Source: Luteimonas terrae (GTDB lineage Bacteria; Pseudomonadota; Gammaproteobacteria; Xanthomonadales; Xanthomonadaceae). Taken from it: a DNA stretch of 64,000 nt. Shown here piece by piece: positions 32,260 through 40,286 of this stretch; the first letter of the stretch is position 1, and the number at the start of each line of letters is the position of its first letter. The notes under the pieces are model-generated. The model was not told the DNA's origin, made no database searches, and saw nothing but the letters and a program-made list of their open reading frames with translations. A program made the translations under genes and the position numbers. The stretch covers positions 62,001 to 126,000 of the forward strand of contig NZ_SMTG01000003.1 in the NCBI RefSeq assembly GCF_004358165.1, in the 5' to 3' direction.

Positions 32260-32794
32260 GCTGCTGTGCGCTCCTTCGATGGGGCGACGGCCTGGCCGCT
32301 CGCCTGTCGTGATCGTGTGTCGGATGCGGGCCTGCTGCCGGAACGGCTCAGGCGCCGCCGGGCAAGGCGTGTTCGAACGGAACGTCGCGCGCGTCTGCGC
32401 AGCGCGGCATGCGGCCGGCGGCCGAAGGATTCATGGCATTCCAACCCATCGCGTGCATCCCCTTTGCTGCGAAGCGTCGCTGCACCGGAAAGCCCCATGT
32501 CTTGGGATTTCCGAAAGCCGACACCCAAGATGTAGTGGCGGCAACGGGGGTCCACGCTACGCCCGCACTCCGACCGGTGTCAACCGGAAAACGGGTCGGC
32601 CGGCGTCTGCAGGCAGGACGTCCGACAGATGCCGACGGCGCCGTTGCGCGCGATCATCTGAATGCGACTTTCAATTCCGATTCAAACGCGTCGCGCGACA
32701 CTGCGGGCCTCCTACGCGGCCCCACCGCCGCACTCGACCCGCCTTCCACGCTTCCGCGTCGACCATACGACGCACCGCCGACAGGGGACGCTCC
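32260..32794. other. 535-bp divergent control region nrdJa / mucD
   Basis: No gene is supported here. It holds the leader of nrdJa (about 220 nt, no cobalamin-riboswitch box that I can recognise) and two NrdR-like palindromes at 32492-32538. The remaining 250 bp, rich in C on the plus strand, must contain the mucD promoter. Frames that stay open across it are continuations of antisense GC-rich frames. Confidence 0.6.
32492..32538. promoter_or_regulatory. Pair of NrdR-box-like operators
   Basis: Site 1, GCCCCATGTCTTGGGA (32492-32507), matches the NrdR consensus ACACTATATCTTGTGT at 10 of 16 positions. Site 2, ACCCAAGATGTAGTGG (32523-32538), matches its complement at 13 of 16. The centres are 31 nt apart, the three-helical-turn spacing typical of NrdR box pairs upstream of ribonucleotide reductase operons. 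They lie upstream of nrdJa, where repression by NrdR with bound dATP/ATP would be expected. Confidence 0.65.
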
Positions 32795-34219
32795 ATGCGC
32801 GCCAAGACCACCCTCCTCGCCCTTACCTGCGCCGCCGCGTTCGGTGGCTTCGCCGCGACCGCCATGCGCGACTTCGTGCAGCAGCCTGCCGGCGCCGCGC
32901 CCGCCGCCGCTGCGGTGCCGACGATGGCCGCGCTGCCCATGGCGGTCGATGGCCAGGCGCTGCCATCGCTGGCGCCGATGCTCAAGACGGTGACGCCCTC
33001 GGTGGTGTCGGTGCACACCAAGCAGCGCGTGCGGGTGAGTCCGTTCGGCAACGACCCGTTCTTCCGCCGCATGTTTCCCGAGCTGAGCCAGGAGCGCATC
33101 AACGAATCCCTGGGCTCGGGCGTGATCGTCGATGCGCAGCAGGGTTACGTGCTGACCAACCACCACGTCATCGAAGGCGCAGACGACGTGTCGGTGACGC
33201 TGGCCGACGGCCGCACGGTGGAGGCGGAATTCATCGGTTCGGACGTCGACACCGACGTGGCGCTGATGCGCATCAAGGCCGACAACCTCACCGCGATTCC
33301 GCTGGCGCAGGACGCCAACCTGCAAGTCGGCGATTTCGTCGTCGCGGTGGGCAATCCGTTCGGCTTCGGGCAGACGGTGACGTCGGGCATCATCTCCGCG
33401 GTCGGCCGCAGCAACGTGCCGGGCGTGGGCTTCCAGAACTTCATCCAGACCGATGCGTCGATCAATCCGGGCAATTCCGGTGGCGCGCTGGTCAACCTGC
33501 GCGGCCAGCTGGTCGGCATCAATACCGCGAGCTTCAACACGCAAGGCAGCATGGCCGGCAACATCGGTCTGGGCTTCGCGATTCCGATCGGCCTGGCCCG
33601 CAACGTGATGACCCAGCTCGCGACCACCGGCAGCGTGCAGCGCGGCACGCTGGGCGTGGACACGCAGACGGTGGATGCGCGCATCGCGCAAGGCCTGGGC
33701 CTGGAGAATCCGCGCGGCGCGGTGGTCACGCGCGTCTACGGCGGCTCGCCTGCCGCGCGCGCCGGCCTGCGCGCCGGCGACGTGGTGGTGGCGGCCAACG
33801 GCGAGCGCATCGACAACAGCGAATCGCTGCGCAACTTCCAGGGCCTGCAGGCGATCGACACGCCGGTGACGCTGGACGTGCTGCGCGACGGCCGCAGCCT
33901 CAAGATCGACACGCGCCTGACCGCCTTGCCGCGCGATGGCGCAAGCGTCGATCCGCGGCTGGCCGGCGCCACGTTCGCCGATCTGCCCGAGGCGATCCGC
34001 CGCCAGAACCAGCGCGCCGGTGGAGTGATCATCGAGAAGGTCGAGGCCGGCAGCCGCGCGCACCAGAACGGTCTGCGCGAGGGCGATGTGATCCTCGCCG
34101 CGAACAGCGGACAGTTCCGCGATCTGGCCGGTTTCCGCGACTCGCTGGCTGACCGCCCGACGAACCTCGCACTGCGCATTTCACGCGGTGGACGCACATA
34201 CGACGTAATGATGCGTTGA
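32795..34219 (+). CDS. mucD: Periplasmic serine protease MucD/DegQ
   Basis: A 474-residue DegP/HtrA family protease. A signal or anchor segment occupies residues 1-25. The trypsin-like domain has catalytic His124 (TNHHVIEG), Asp154 (DTDVALM) and Ser228 (NPGNSGGAL). Two PDZ domains follow (about 280-365 and 375-470: GSPAARAGLRAGDVVVAANG and SRAHQNGLREGDVILAANS). It degrades misfolded envelope proteins and tempers the sigma-E/AlgU stress response. AGGGGA precedes the ATG by six bases. The long in-frame stretch upstream is non-coding. It stands alone, divergent from nrdJa. Confidence 0.93.
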   Translation: MRAKTTLLALTCAAAFGGFAATAMRDFVQQPAGAAPAAAAVPTMAALPMAVDGQALPSLAPMLKTVTPSVVSVHTKQRVRVSPFGNDPFFRRMFPELSQERINESLGSGVIVDAQQGYVLTNHHVIEGADDVSVTLADGRTVEAEFIGSDVDTDVALMRIKADNLTAIPLAQDANLQVGDFVVAVGNPFGFGQTVTSGIISAVGRSNVPGVGFQNFIQTDASINPGNSGGALVNLRGQLVGINTASFNTQGSMAGNIGLGFAIPIGLARNVMTQLATTGSVQRGTLGVDTQTVDARIAQGLGLENPRGAVVTRVYGGSPAARAGLRAGDVVVAANGERIDNSESLRNFQGLQAIDTPVTLDVLRDGRSLKIDTRLTALPRDGASVDPRLAGATFADLPEAIRRQNQRAGGVIIEKVEAGSRAHQNGLREGDVILAANSGQFRDLAGFRDSLADRPTNLALRISRGGRTYDVMMR

Positions 34220-34289
34220 CCGTTTTTTCGGCATCCACCCCCACCCGCCGCGCTTCCGCGGCCAAGCCCCAACCGACAGGAGCACGACC

Positions 34290-34649
34290 ATGAGCCCCAC
34301 TTCGACCGACGCGGTGAAGACCCATCTTGGCGAGGCCGGTTCGCACCTCGCGCAGGCCGCGCGTGACGCCGGCGCTGCGGTCAAGAATGCCGCCAGCGTT
34401 GCAGGCGACGAACTCAAGCTGGGCCGCGCGACCGTCAAGTCCGATCTCGCCGATTCCGCGCTCGCCGGCGTCGCCGCGTTCGAGGAAGGCGGCACCGCCG
34501 CGAAGGAACAGTACGACGTGCTGCTGGACAAGGGCCGCGACCTCGTCGAGAGCGCCGCCGACCTGATCCGCGAGCGTCCGATCGCCGCATTCGGCACCGC
34601 GTTCGCGGCCGGCTGGATCATCGCCAAGCTCGCGCGCAGCGGCAAGTAA
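34290..34649 (+). CDS. DUF883/ElaB-YqjD-like membrane-anchored protein
   Basis: A 119-residue protein: a long alanine-rich amphipathic helix (residues 10-90) is followed by one C-terminal membrane segment (IAAFGTAFAAGWIIAKLA). This is the ElaB/YqjD (DUF883) arrangement. E. coli YqjD and ElaB bind ribosomes at the inner membrane in stationary phase. GGAG is located seven bases before the ATG. It heads a cluster with a holin-like and a third membrane gene, the same order as yqjD-yqjE-yqjK in enterobacteria. Confidence 0.85.
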   Translation: MSPTSTDAVKTHLGEAGSHLAQAARDAGAAVKNAASVAGDELKLGRATVKSDLADSALAGVAAFEEGGTAAKEQYDVLLDKGRDLVESAADLIRERPIAAFGTAFAAGWIIAKLARSGK

Positions 34650-34661
34650 GCGCGCGGTTCG

Positions 34662-35183
34662 ATGACCGAGCGCGTGACCGGGGAAGACCCGCGCGAGGAA
34701 CCCGCCGGCAGCGCACATCGTGCGCCCGGCGAAGTACCGCACCTCGACGAAAGCATCCGCCGCATCCGTGCGGCGGCCACCGAAACCTTCAGTTCCGGAC
34801 TCGACAGCGGCCGCGCCCTGCGCAAGCTGGTGTCGGCCGATTTCGCGCTGTCGCGCAGCGCGCTCGGCCGCGGCCTGGCATGGGCCGCGGTCGCGGTCGT
34901 GTTCGGCGCGTCGGCCTGGTTGCTGACGATGGGCGCGGCGATCGCGCTGCTGCAGTCGTGGGGCCTGTCGTGGCTGGCGTCGATCTCGATCGCCACGCTG
35001 ATCAGTCTTGTCGTGACCTGCATTGCCGCCTGGCGCGTGTCGGTGTTCTTCGACTATGCGGGCATGCACGCGACGCGTCGCCAGCTCTCGCGACTGGGGC
35101 TGTACTCCGAGGCGGGGCACAGCCGCGACGACGATGACGACGATGCGCCCGCCGCCACACCGAAGGGGCCATCGACGCCATGA
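34662..35183 (+). CDS. YqjE-type (phage holin family) membrane protein
   Basis: A 173-residue protein with two transmembrane helices (about 65-92 and 100-121) and charged cytoplasmic ends. It fits the Actinobacterial holin/DUF1469 (YqjE) family. It ends in an Asp-rich, then Pro-rich tail (HSRDDDDDDAPA). Despite the family name there is no sign of a prophage here. It follows the DUF883 gene by 12 bp and overlaps the next gene by four bases (ATGA), indicating an operon. Role unknown; presumably membrane organisation in stress. Confidence 0.82.
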   Translation: MTERVTGEDPREEPAGSAHRAPGEVPHLDESIRRIRAAATETFSSGLDSGRALRKLVSADFALSRSALGRGLAWAAVAVVFGASAWLLTMGAAIALLQSWGLSWLASISIATLISLVVTCIAAWRVSVFFDYAGMHATRRQLSRLGLYSEAGHSRDDDDDDAPAATPKGPSTP

Positions 35184-35791
35184 ACTTCGAAGGTCTCAAG
35201 AACCGCGTCGAACGCGCAGAGGCGCTGGTCGACGGTCGCACCACCCAGACCACCGATCGCTACCGCGCATTGCGCGTGAGCTGGCGCGAGGCATGGACAC
35301 CGTCGCGCATCATGATCGCGGGCCTGATCACCGGTTTTCTGACCGGCAGCATGGAACCGCAGCGCGCGTTGTCGAAGCTGGGCAAGGTGAGCAAGTTCGC
35401 AGGGCCCAAATCCCTGCAGCTGATCAGCGCGGTGTCGGGGCTGTTGACCTCGATCCAGGCGACCGTGGCCGCGGCGACTGCCGAGAAGGCCGCCGAGACC
35501 GCCGACGACGCGGCGCAGACCGCGGACGCCGCGGCCGACAACGTCGCCGAGAAGACCGACGGCGTGGCCGGTACGCAGGCGGCCGCTGCTGCCGGCGCCG
35601 CAGCGGCGATGCAGGTGCAGGCCGGCGCGTCGCAGCAGCAGGCCTCCGCTGCCGCGGCGACACGGCCCGCGACGCCTGCCGCGGGTGCGGACGCACGGCC
35701 GCTCGCGGATCGCAGCCGCCCTGACCCGGTGCTGTCGGAGCAGCCACGTCCGGCCGAAGCCGCGACCGAACTGTCAGAATCCGGGCGCTGA
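35180..35791 (+). CDS. Ala-rich protein with membrane segment, third gene of DUF883 cassette
   Basis: A 203-residue protein. Residues 1-45 are charged (MNFEGLKNRVERAEALVDGR). A hydrophobic helix lies at about 46-57 (IMIAGLITGFLTG), with a second weak one at about 80-95. The rest is a long low-complexity Ala/Thr/Asp/Gln segment (100-203), probably disordered or coiled coil. It starts within the stop of the previous gene (ATGA). It is in the position of YqjK in the yqjDEK-like arrangement, but I cannot confirm homology. Confidence 0.78.
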   Translation: MNFEGLKNRVERAEALVDGRTTQTTDRYRALRVSWREAWTPSRIMIAGLITGFLTGSMEPQRALSKLGKVSKFAGPKSLQLISAVSGLLTSIQATVAAATAEKAAETADDAAQTADAAADNVAEKTDGVAGTQAAAAAGAAAAMQVQAGASQQQASAAAATRPATPAAGADARPLADRSRPDPVLSEQPRPAEAATELSESGR

Positions 35792-35813
35792 GCGCCCACC
35801 CGACGACCGCCCG

Positions 35814-36938
35814 ATGAGCACCCCGACCAGTTCGTTGCCTGACGAGGCCGACGCGCCGTTGCCGACGCCGACGCCCGTGGCGCCGCGTCCGCGTGCACCG
35901 ACGGCGGTCATCGTGCTGGCGACGCTGGCGGTGCTGGCCACGTTGTGGGCGGCGCAGGCGGTGATCCTGCCGGTGCTGCTGGCGGTGTTCTTCGCCTTGG
36001 TCGGCAACCCGCTGCTGCGCGGCATGCGCCGGCTCTTCATTCCCCGCTTCATCGGCGCGCTGCTGGTCATCAGTCTCGGCATCGCCGGCGCCGGCGCGCT
36101 CGGGTTGCAGCTCTACGGGCCGGCCAGCGAATGGGTGCAGGACGCGCCCAAGACCCTGCGCGCGCTTGCGCCTCGGCTCAAGGCGATGACCCAGCCGGTG
36201 CACCAGGCCAACCAGGCGGCGGAGTCGTTCGCCCGCGCGACCGAGGACCGGCCGCAGCGCCGCGTGCAGGTGGTGCAGATCCAGGACAACGCCTCGTGGC
36301 GCACCCTCGTCGCCACACCCAAGATGCTGGCGTCGGTGCTGGCCGTGGTGCTGCTGACGTTCTTCTTCATGGTCTACGGCGAGAACCTGCAGCGGAACGC
36401 GATCGCGATGCTGCCGGACCGGCAACGCCGGAAGCTCACCGTGGACATCATGCAATCCATCGAGCGCGAGATCTCGCGCTACGTGCTGACCATCTCGATC
36501 ATCAACACGCTGCTGGGCGCGGTGTTCGCCGGCGTGCTGGTGTGGATGGGCCTGCCGCTGCAGGACGCGCTGCTGTGGGGTACGGTGGTCGCGCTGCTGA
36601 ACTTCGCGCCCTACGTCGGGCCGCTGATCGGCGTGCTGCTGATGCTGCTGATGGGCTTCGTCAGCTACGACGGCAACTGGCCGTCGGCTGCATGGGCGCC
36701 GGTGATTCCGGCCGCCATCTATTTGCTGCTGCACACGATCGAAGGCCAGTTCGTGACACCGATCGTACTCGGCCGACGCATGGCGATCTCGCCGCTGATG
36801 CTGATCCTGGCGCTGATGCTGTTCGGCTGGATGTGGGGCATCGTCGGCCTGCTGCTGGCCGTGCCGCTGATCGTCTGCGTGAAGCTGGTGCTGGCGCGCA
36901 TCGAAGGCTTCGAGGGCTGGGCGCGTCTGCTGGCGTGA
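35814..36938 (+). CDS. AI-2E family transporter (PerM-like)
   Basis: A 374-residue inner-membrane protein with about eight helices. After a Pro/Ala-rich cytoplasmic N-terminus (1-28), the typical AI-2E transporter layout appears: two N-terminal helices, a long loop, then VLLTFFFMVYGENLQRNAIAMLP, RYVLTISIINTLLGAV, LLNFAPYVGPLIGVLL and VTPIVLGRRMAISPLMLILALMLFG. The family includes TqsA (AI-2 export) and PerM, and Na+/H+ antiporters in some species, so the substrate is open. It begins 22 bp after the previous stop, probably in the same operon. The next gene converges. Confidence 0.87.
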   Translation: MSTPTSSLPDEADAPLPTPTPVAPRPRAPTAVIVLATLAVLATLWAAQAVILPVLLAVFFALVGNPLLRGMRRLFIPRFIGALLVISLGIAGAGALGLQLYGPASEWVQDAPKTLRALAPRLKAMTQPVHQANQAAESFARATEDRPQRRVQVVQIQDNASWRTLVATPKMLASVLAVVLLTFFFMVYGENLQRNAIAMLPDRQRRKLTVDIMQSIEREISRYVLTISIINTLLGAVFAGVLVWMGLPLQDALLWGTVVALLNFAPYVGPLIGVLLMLLMGFVSYDGNWPSAAWAPVIPAAIYLLLHTIEGQFVTPIVLGRRMAISPLMLILALMLFGWMWGIVGLLLAVPLIVCVKLVLARIEGFEGWARLLA

Positions 36939-36971
36939 CCCGAGCCGGCGCGAGCCGGCCCGGGTCCGGCG

Positions 36972-39900
36972 TCACCAGCTGAAACCGGCGCCTGCCGACA
37001 CGCTGCTTTCGCCACCGGCGATGGCGCCACCGAGCGACACGCTGGCGCGGTTGCCGATCGCACGCTGGTAGCCGACCGCGATCGCCTGTTCGCCGCCCTG
37101 TCCGCCGACGCCGACACCGATGCGGTTACGACCGGCCAGGCCTGCGGTGTTGAGTGCCATGCCTGCGTACGCGCCGCTCATCGCGCCCATGCGATCGATG
37201 CGGCGGTCCTGATGCCGCAGGCGGTCGTCGACTTCGCCGCGCAGTGCGGAGAAATTGTCGTCCCAGGCAGCGAACCGGCTGTCGGTGTAGGCGTTGGCGC
37301 GCTGCAGCGTGCGCGCGTCGCCGGCTTCCACCTGCGCGACATTCGCCGCGTCGGTATCGGCCACACCGGCGGCGACGTGGGTCACCCGGCGCTGCTGGCT
37401 TCTGTTGCCGACCGACACCGTATTGGCCTCGTCGGCGATTGACCCCTGACCGAGTGCGACAGACCCGTCCGCGCTCGCGCGCGCGCCCTGCCCGATCGCC
37501 GTACCGGCGGCCGCTTCGACCCGCGCATCCGCGCCGACTGCCACCGCATTCGACGCGTCAGCAGCGATCGACGCATTGCTGCCCACTGCAGTGCCGCCTT
37601 CCGCTTCGACCACCGCGCCGTGACCGACGGCGGTGTCGTTGGCGTCGACCGCAACACTGTCGTGCCCGACCGCCAGACCTTCGCCGCGCCCGGCAGGCGG
37701 CGCGGTACCGCCGCCACCGCCGCCACCGGCTTCGAGCGCACCGATCCGGCCGTCGAGGCCGGCGATGACGCCGTCGAGTGCACCCAGCGCATCCCCGACG
37801 CTGCCGTAGCGACCGGCGCCGACCGCGAACACGCCTCCAACGAGCCGCCCGCCAGCATCGACGACGGTGCCACCGCCGAACGCGGTCGCGACCGATTGCA
37901 TCGCCGCGTGCACCTGCGCGCCGTTGATCGCATCGCGACTGTCCGCTGCGATCGTGCCGGCGGCGAGATTGCCCAGGCGCGTGCCGTCTGCGCCGGCGAG
38001 CGTGACGCGGTCGCGTGCATCGTCGTCGTAGGCCACCGCATTCGCAGCCACGCCTTCGATATCCCCGATGCGATCCTCGATGCCGTCGACACGTCCTTCG
38101 ACGACGCCGACACGCTGGTTGGTCTCGAACAGCTGGCTGCCGGTCACCGCATCGCGGCTGCCCGCGGCAACTGCGCCGTCCGCGAGGTTGGTCAGCGTGG
38201 TGCCCTGCGCGCCCGCGAGCGTCACCCGGCCGCGGCTCGCGTCGTCGTAGCCGATCGCGTTGTCGGCAACCTCGCCCACGCGTGCCGCCACCGCACTGAG
38301 CTGATCGAAGTTCACCGCATCGGTGCCCGCCGTACCGGCCGCGACGTTGACCAGCTGACGTTCCGCACCCGCCGCGCCGATCGAGACCGTGTAGGCGCGA
38401 TCGGCAAGCGCATTGGCACCGAGCGCGACGCTGCCGGGCGCTTCGGAGACCGCATCGGCACCGAGCGCCAGACTGCCTTCGCCCAGGGCGAGACTGCGGA
38501 AGCCCAATGCGACGCTCTGCACGCCGTAGGCCTGCGCGACCTGGCCGAGCGCAGTCGCGCTGTCGGCAAGTGCCGCAGCGCCACCGCCGACGGCCAGGGT
38601 GCGCATCGCGCCGGTCGCTGCGCCCTTGCCGATGGCGGTCGAGTGGTCGGCGCCCGCGGTCGCCATCACGCCGATCGCGGTCGAGGAATCGCCTTGTGCG
38701 CTGCCCGCGATCGACACCGATTCCTTGCCCCCGGCATAGGCGCCCGCGCCGATCGCGGTCGAGGCATAGGCCAGCGCGCGCGCGCCGGCGCCCACGGCCA
38801 CGCTCTCGCGGCCCGAGGCGGTCGTCGCGAATTCCTCCATCTCCCAGGTCTCGCCGTTCATCACGTAGAGATGCCCGCCGATCGCGGTCGCGCTGTCGGC
38901 CGACGCCTGCGCGCCGGCACCGAACGCACTGGCGTAATCGGCCGATGCCGCGCTGTTGAAGCCGACGGACGTCGTGTGCTTCTCGTAGGCGAACGCGCCG
39001 CTGCCGAACGCCGACGCGCCCAGCGCGGCCGACAGCGCGCCGGAGCCGACGGCGGTGCCGTATTCGTCCATCACGGTCGCCGGCTGCCGGTTATCCGCGC
39101 CGCCGGTCGCTTCGAAGAAGTCGAGGACGCCGGTGGCGTTGCGCAACTGTGCGAGGTTCACCGCGTCGGTGTCCTGGGTGCCTGCCGCGACGTTGACGAG
39201 TTGCCGTTCCGCGCCGGCTGCACCGATCGACACGGTGCCTGTGCGATCGGCGACCGCGTTGCGGCCGAGCGCGACGCTGTCGGATTCGATCGCGAAGGCA
39301 TCGGCACCGAGCGCCAGGCTTCCTTCGCCCAGCACCAGGCTGCGGAAGCCCAGGGCAACGCTCTGGGCGCCGTATGCCTGCGCGACCTGACCGAGTGCGG
39401 TGGCACTGTCGGCCAGCGCCGCGGCGCCGCCGCCGACGGCCAGAGAGCGCATCGCGCCGGTCGTAGCGCCCTTGCCGATCGCGGTGGAGTGGTCTGCGCC
39501 CGCCGTGGCCATGACGCCGACCGCCGTCGTCGAGTCGCCTTGCGCGCTGCCGCCGATCGAGACCGATTCCTCGCCGCCGGCATAGGCCCCGGCGCCGATC
39601 GCAGTGGATGCATATGCCAGCGCACGTGCCCCCGCCCCGACGGCCACGCTCTCGCGACCGGACGCGGTGGTCGCGAAGGCCTCCATCTCCCAGGTTTCGC
39701 CATTCATCACGTAGAGCTCGCCGCCGATCGCGGTCGCACTATCGGCCGACGCCTGCGCGCCGGCACCGAACGCGCTGGCGTAATCGGCCGAGGCCGCACT
39801 GTCCACGCCCACCGCCGTGGTGTGCATCCGATCGGCGGAGGCGCCGCTGCCGAACGCGGATGCGCCCAGGCCGTTTGCCAGGGCGCCTGAACCTGCGGCG

Positions 39901-40139
39901 GTCGCGAGTGCCCCGGCAGCGGATGCCGTGGCGTCGCCTGTGGCCTGGAAATAACCGTCGTCCTCGGCCGTGGCCTCGGCGTCTTCCGCGTCCCCGGCTG
40001 CTTGTGCACGCGACGCATCGGCGTGCACGAGCACGGCCTCAGAGGCCGCCTGTGGATCGGGTTCGGAGGGCTGCGCCTGTACCTGCGGCAGGGCGGAGAC
40101 GAGTGCGGCAATGGCCAGAGCCAGGGTCGTGCGGGTCAT
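36972..40139 (-). CDS. YadA-type trimeric autotransporter adhesin
   Basis: A 1055-residue surface adhesin. A signal peptide (MTRTTLALAIAALVSALPQVQA) is followed by a head made of SVALGxxAxA-type left-handed beta-roll repeats. Necks (VNVAAGTxxTDAVN) and FxTN-like stalks precede a second head. The C-terminal YadA anchor (about 985-1055) ends in the aromatic GAGFSW and forms the trimeric outer-membrane barrel. Two head modules of 282 residues are nearly identical (DNA period 846 bp, e.g. 38931 vs 39777). A poly-Gly stretch (GGGGGGG) sits before the last head section. GAGGAA precedes the ATG by seven bases. It lies downstream of a CadC-like regulator, which may control it. Confidence 0.93.
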   Translation of the reverse strand: MTRTTLALAIAALVSALPQVQAQPSEPDPQAASEAVLVHADASRAQAAGDAEDAEATAEDDGYFQATGDATASAAGALATAAGSGALANGLGASAFGSGASADRMHTTAVGVDSAASADYASAFGAGAQASADSATAIGGELYVMNGETWEMEAFATTASGRESVAVGAGARALAYASTAIGAGAYAGGEESVSIGGSAQGDSTTAVGVMATAGADHSTAIGKGATTGAMRSLAVGGGAAALADSATALGQVAQAYGAQSVALGFRSLVLGEGSLALGADAFAIESDSVALGRNAVADRTGTVSIGAAGAERQLVNVAAGTQDTDAVNLAQLRNATGVLDFFEATGGADNRQPATVMDEYGTAVGSGALSAALGASAFGSGAFAYEKHTTSVGFNSAASADYASAFGAGAQASADSATAIGGHLYVMNGETWEMEEFATTASGRESVAVGAGARALAYASTAIGAGAYAGGKESVSIAGSAQGDSSTAIGVMATAGADHSTAIGKGAATGAMRTLAVGGGAAALADSATALGQVAQAYGVQSVALGFRSLALGEGSLALGADAVSEAPGSVALGANALADRAYTVSIGAAGAERQLVNVAAGTAGTDAVNFDQLSAVAARVGEVADNAIGYDDASRGRVTLAGAQGTTLTNLADGAVAAGSRDAVTGSQLFETNQRVGVVEGRVDGIEDRIGDIEGVAANAVAYDDDARDRVTLAGADGTRLGNLAAGTIAADSRDAINGAQVHAAMQSVATAFGGGTVVDAGGRLVGGVFAVGAGRYGSVGDALGALDGVIAGLDGRIGALEAGGGGGGGTAPPAGRGEGLAVGHDSVAVDANDTAVGHGAVVEAEGGTAVGSNASIAADASNAVAVGADARVEAAAGTAIGQGARASADGSVALGQGSIADEANTVSVGNRSQQRRVTHVAAGVADTDAANVAQVEAGDARTLQRANAYTDSRFAAWDDNFSALRGEVDDRLRHQDRRIDRMGAMSGAYAGMALNTAGLAGRNRIGVGVGGQGGEQAIAVGYQRAIGNRASVSLGGAIAGGESSVSAGAGFSW

Positions 40140-40286
40140 GCTCGGATTCCTCGGGATCGCCGCGACGCAGAGGCGCCGCCGGAAACGCCGCATGCGCGGC
40201 AGTGCTCGATCCTTGGCGTGCGCCGGCTGTGGCAGCAATTCCTGACCCGTTACCGATCCATTACAACCGCGTTTTTTCCTGCGCTT

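Noticed and set aside
32260..32490. Cobalamin riboswitch in the nrdJa leader
   Set aside because: The enzyme needs B12, but I could not find a B12-box-like conserved core in the leader; the NrdR-like boxes explain regulation better.
30544..32535. A 663-codon plus-strand frame opposite nrdJa
   Set aside because: Shadow of the reductase and its intein; no recognisable fold or ribosome-binding site.
34662..35183. Holin-family protein as evidence of a prophage
   Set aside because: No endolysin, capsid, tail, integrase or terminase genes are nearby; the gene fits the chromosomal yqjE-like cassette.
37620..39890. A 756-codon open frame antisense to the adhesin
   Set aside because: It mirrors the periodic YadA head repeats on the other strand and shows no independent motif or start signal.
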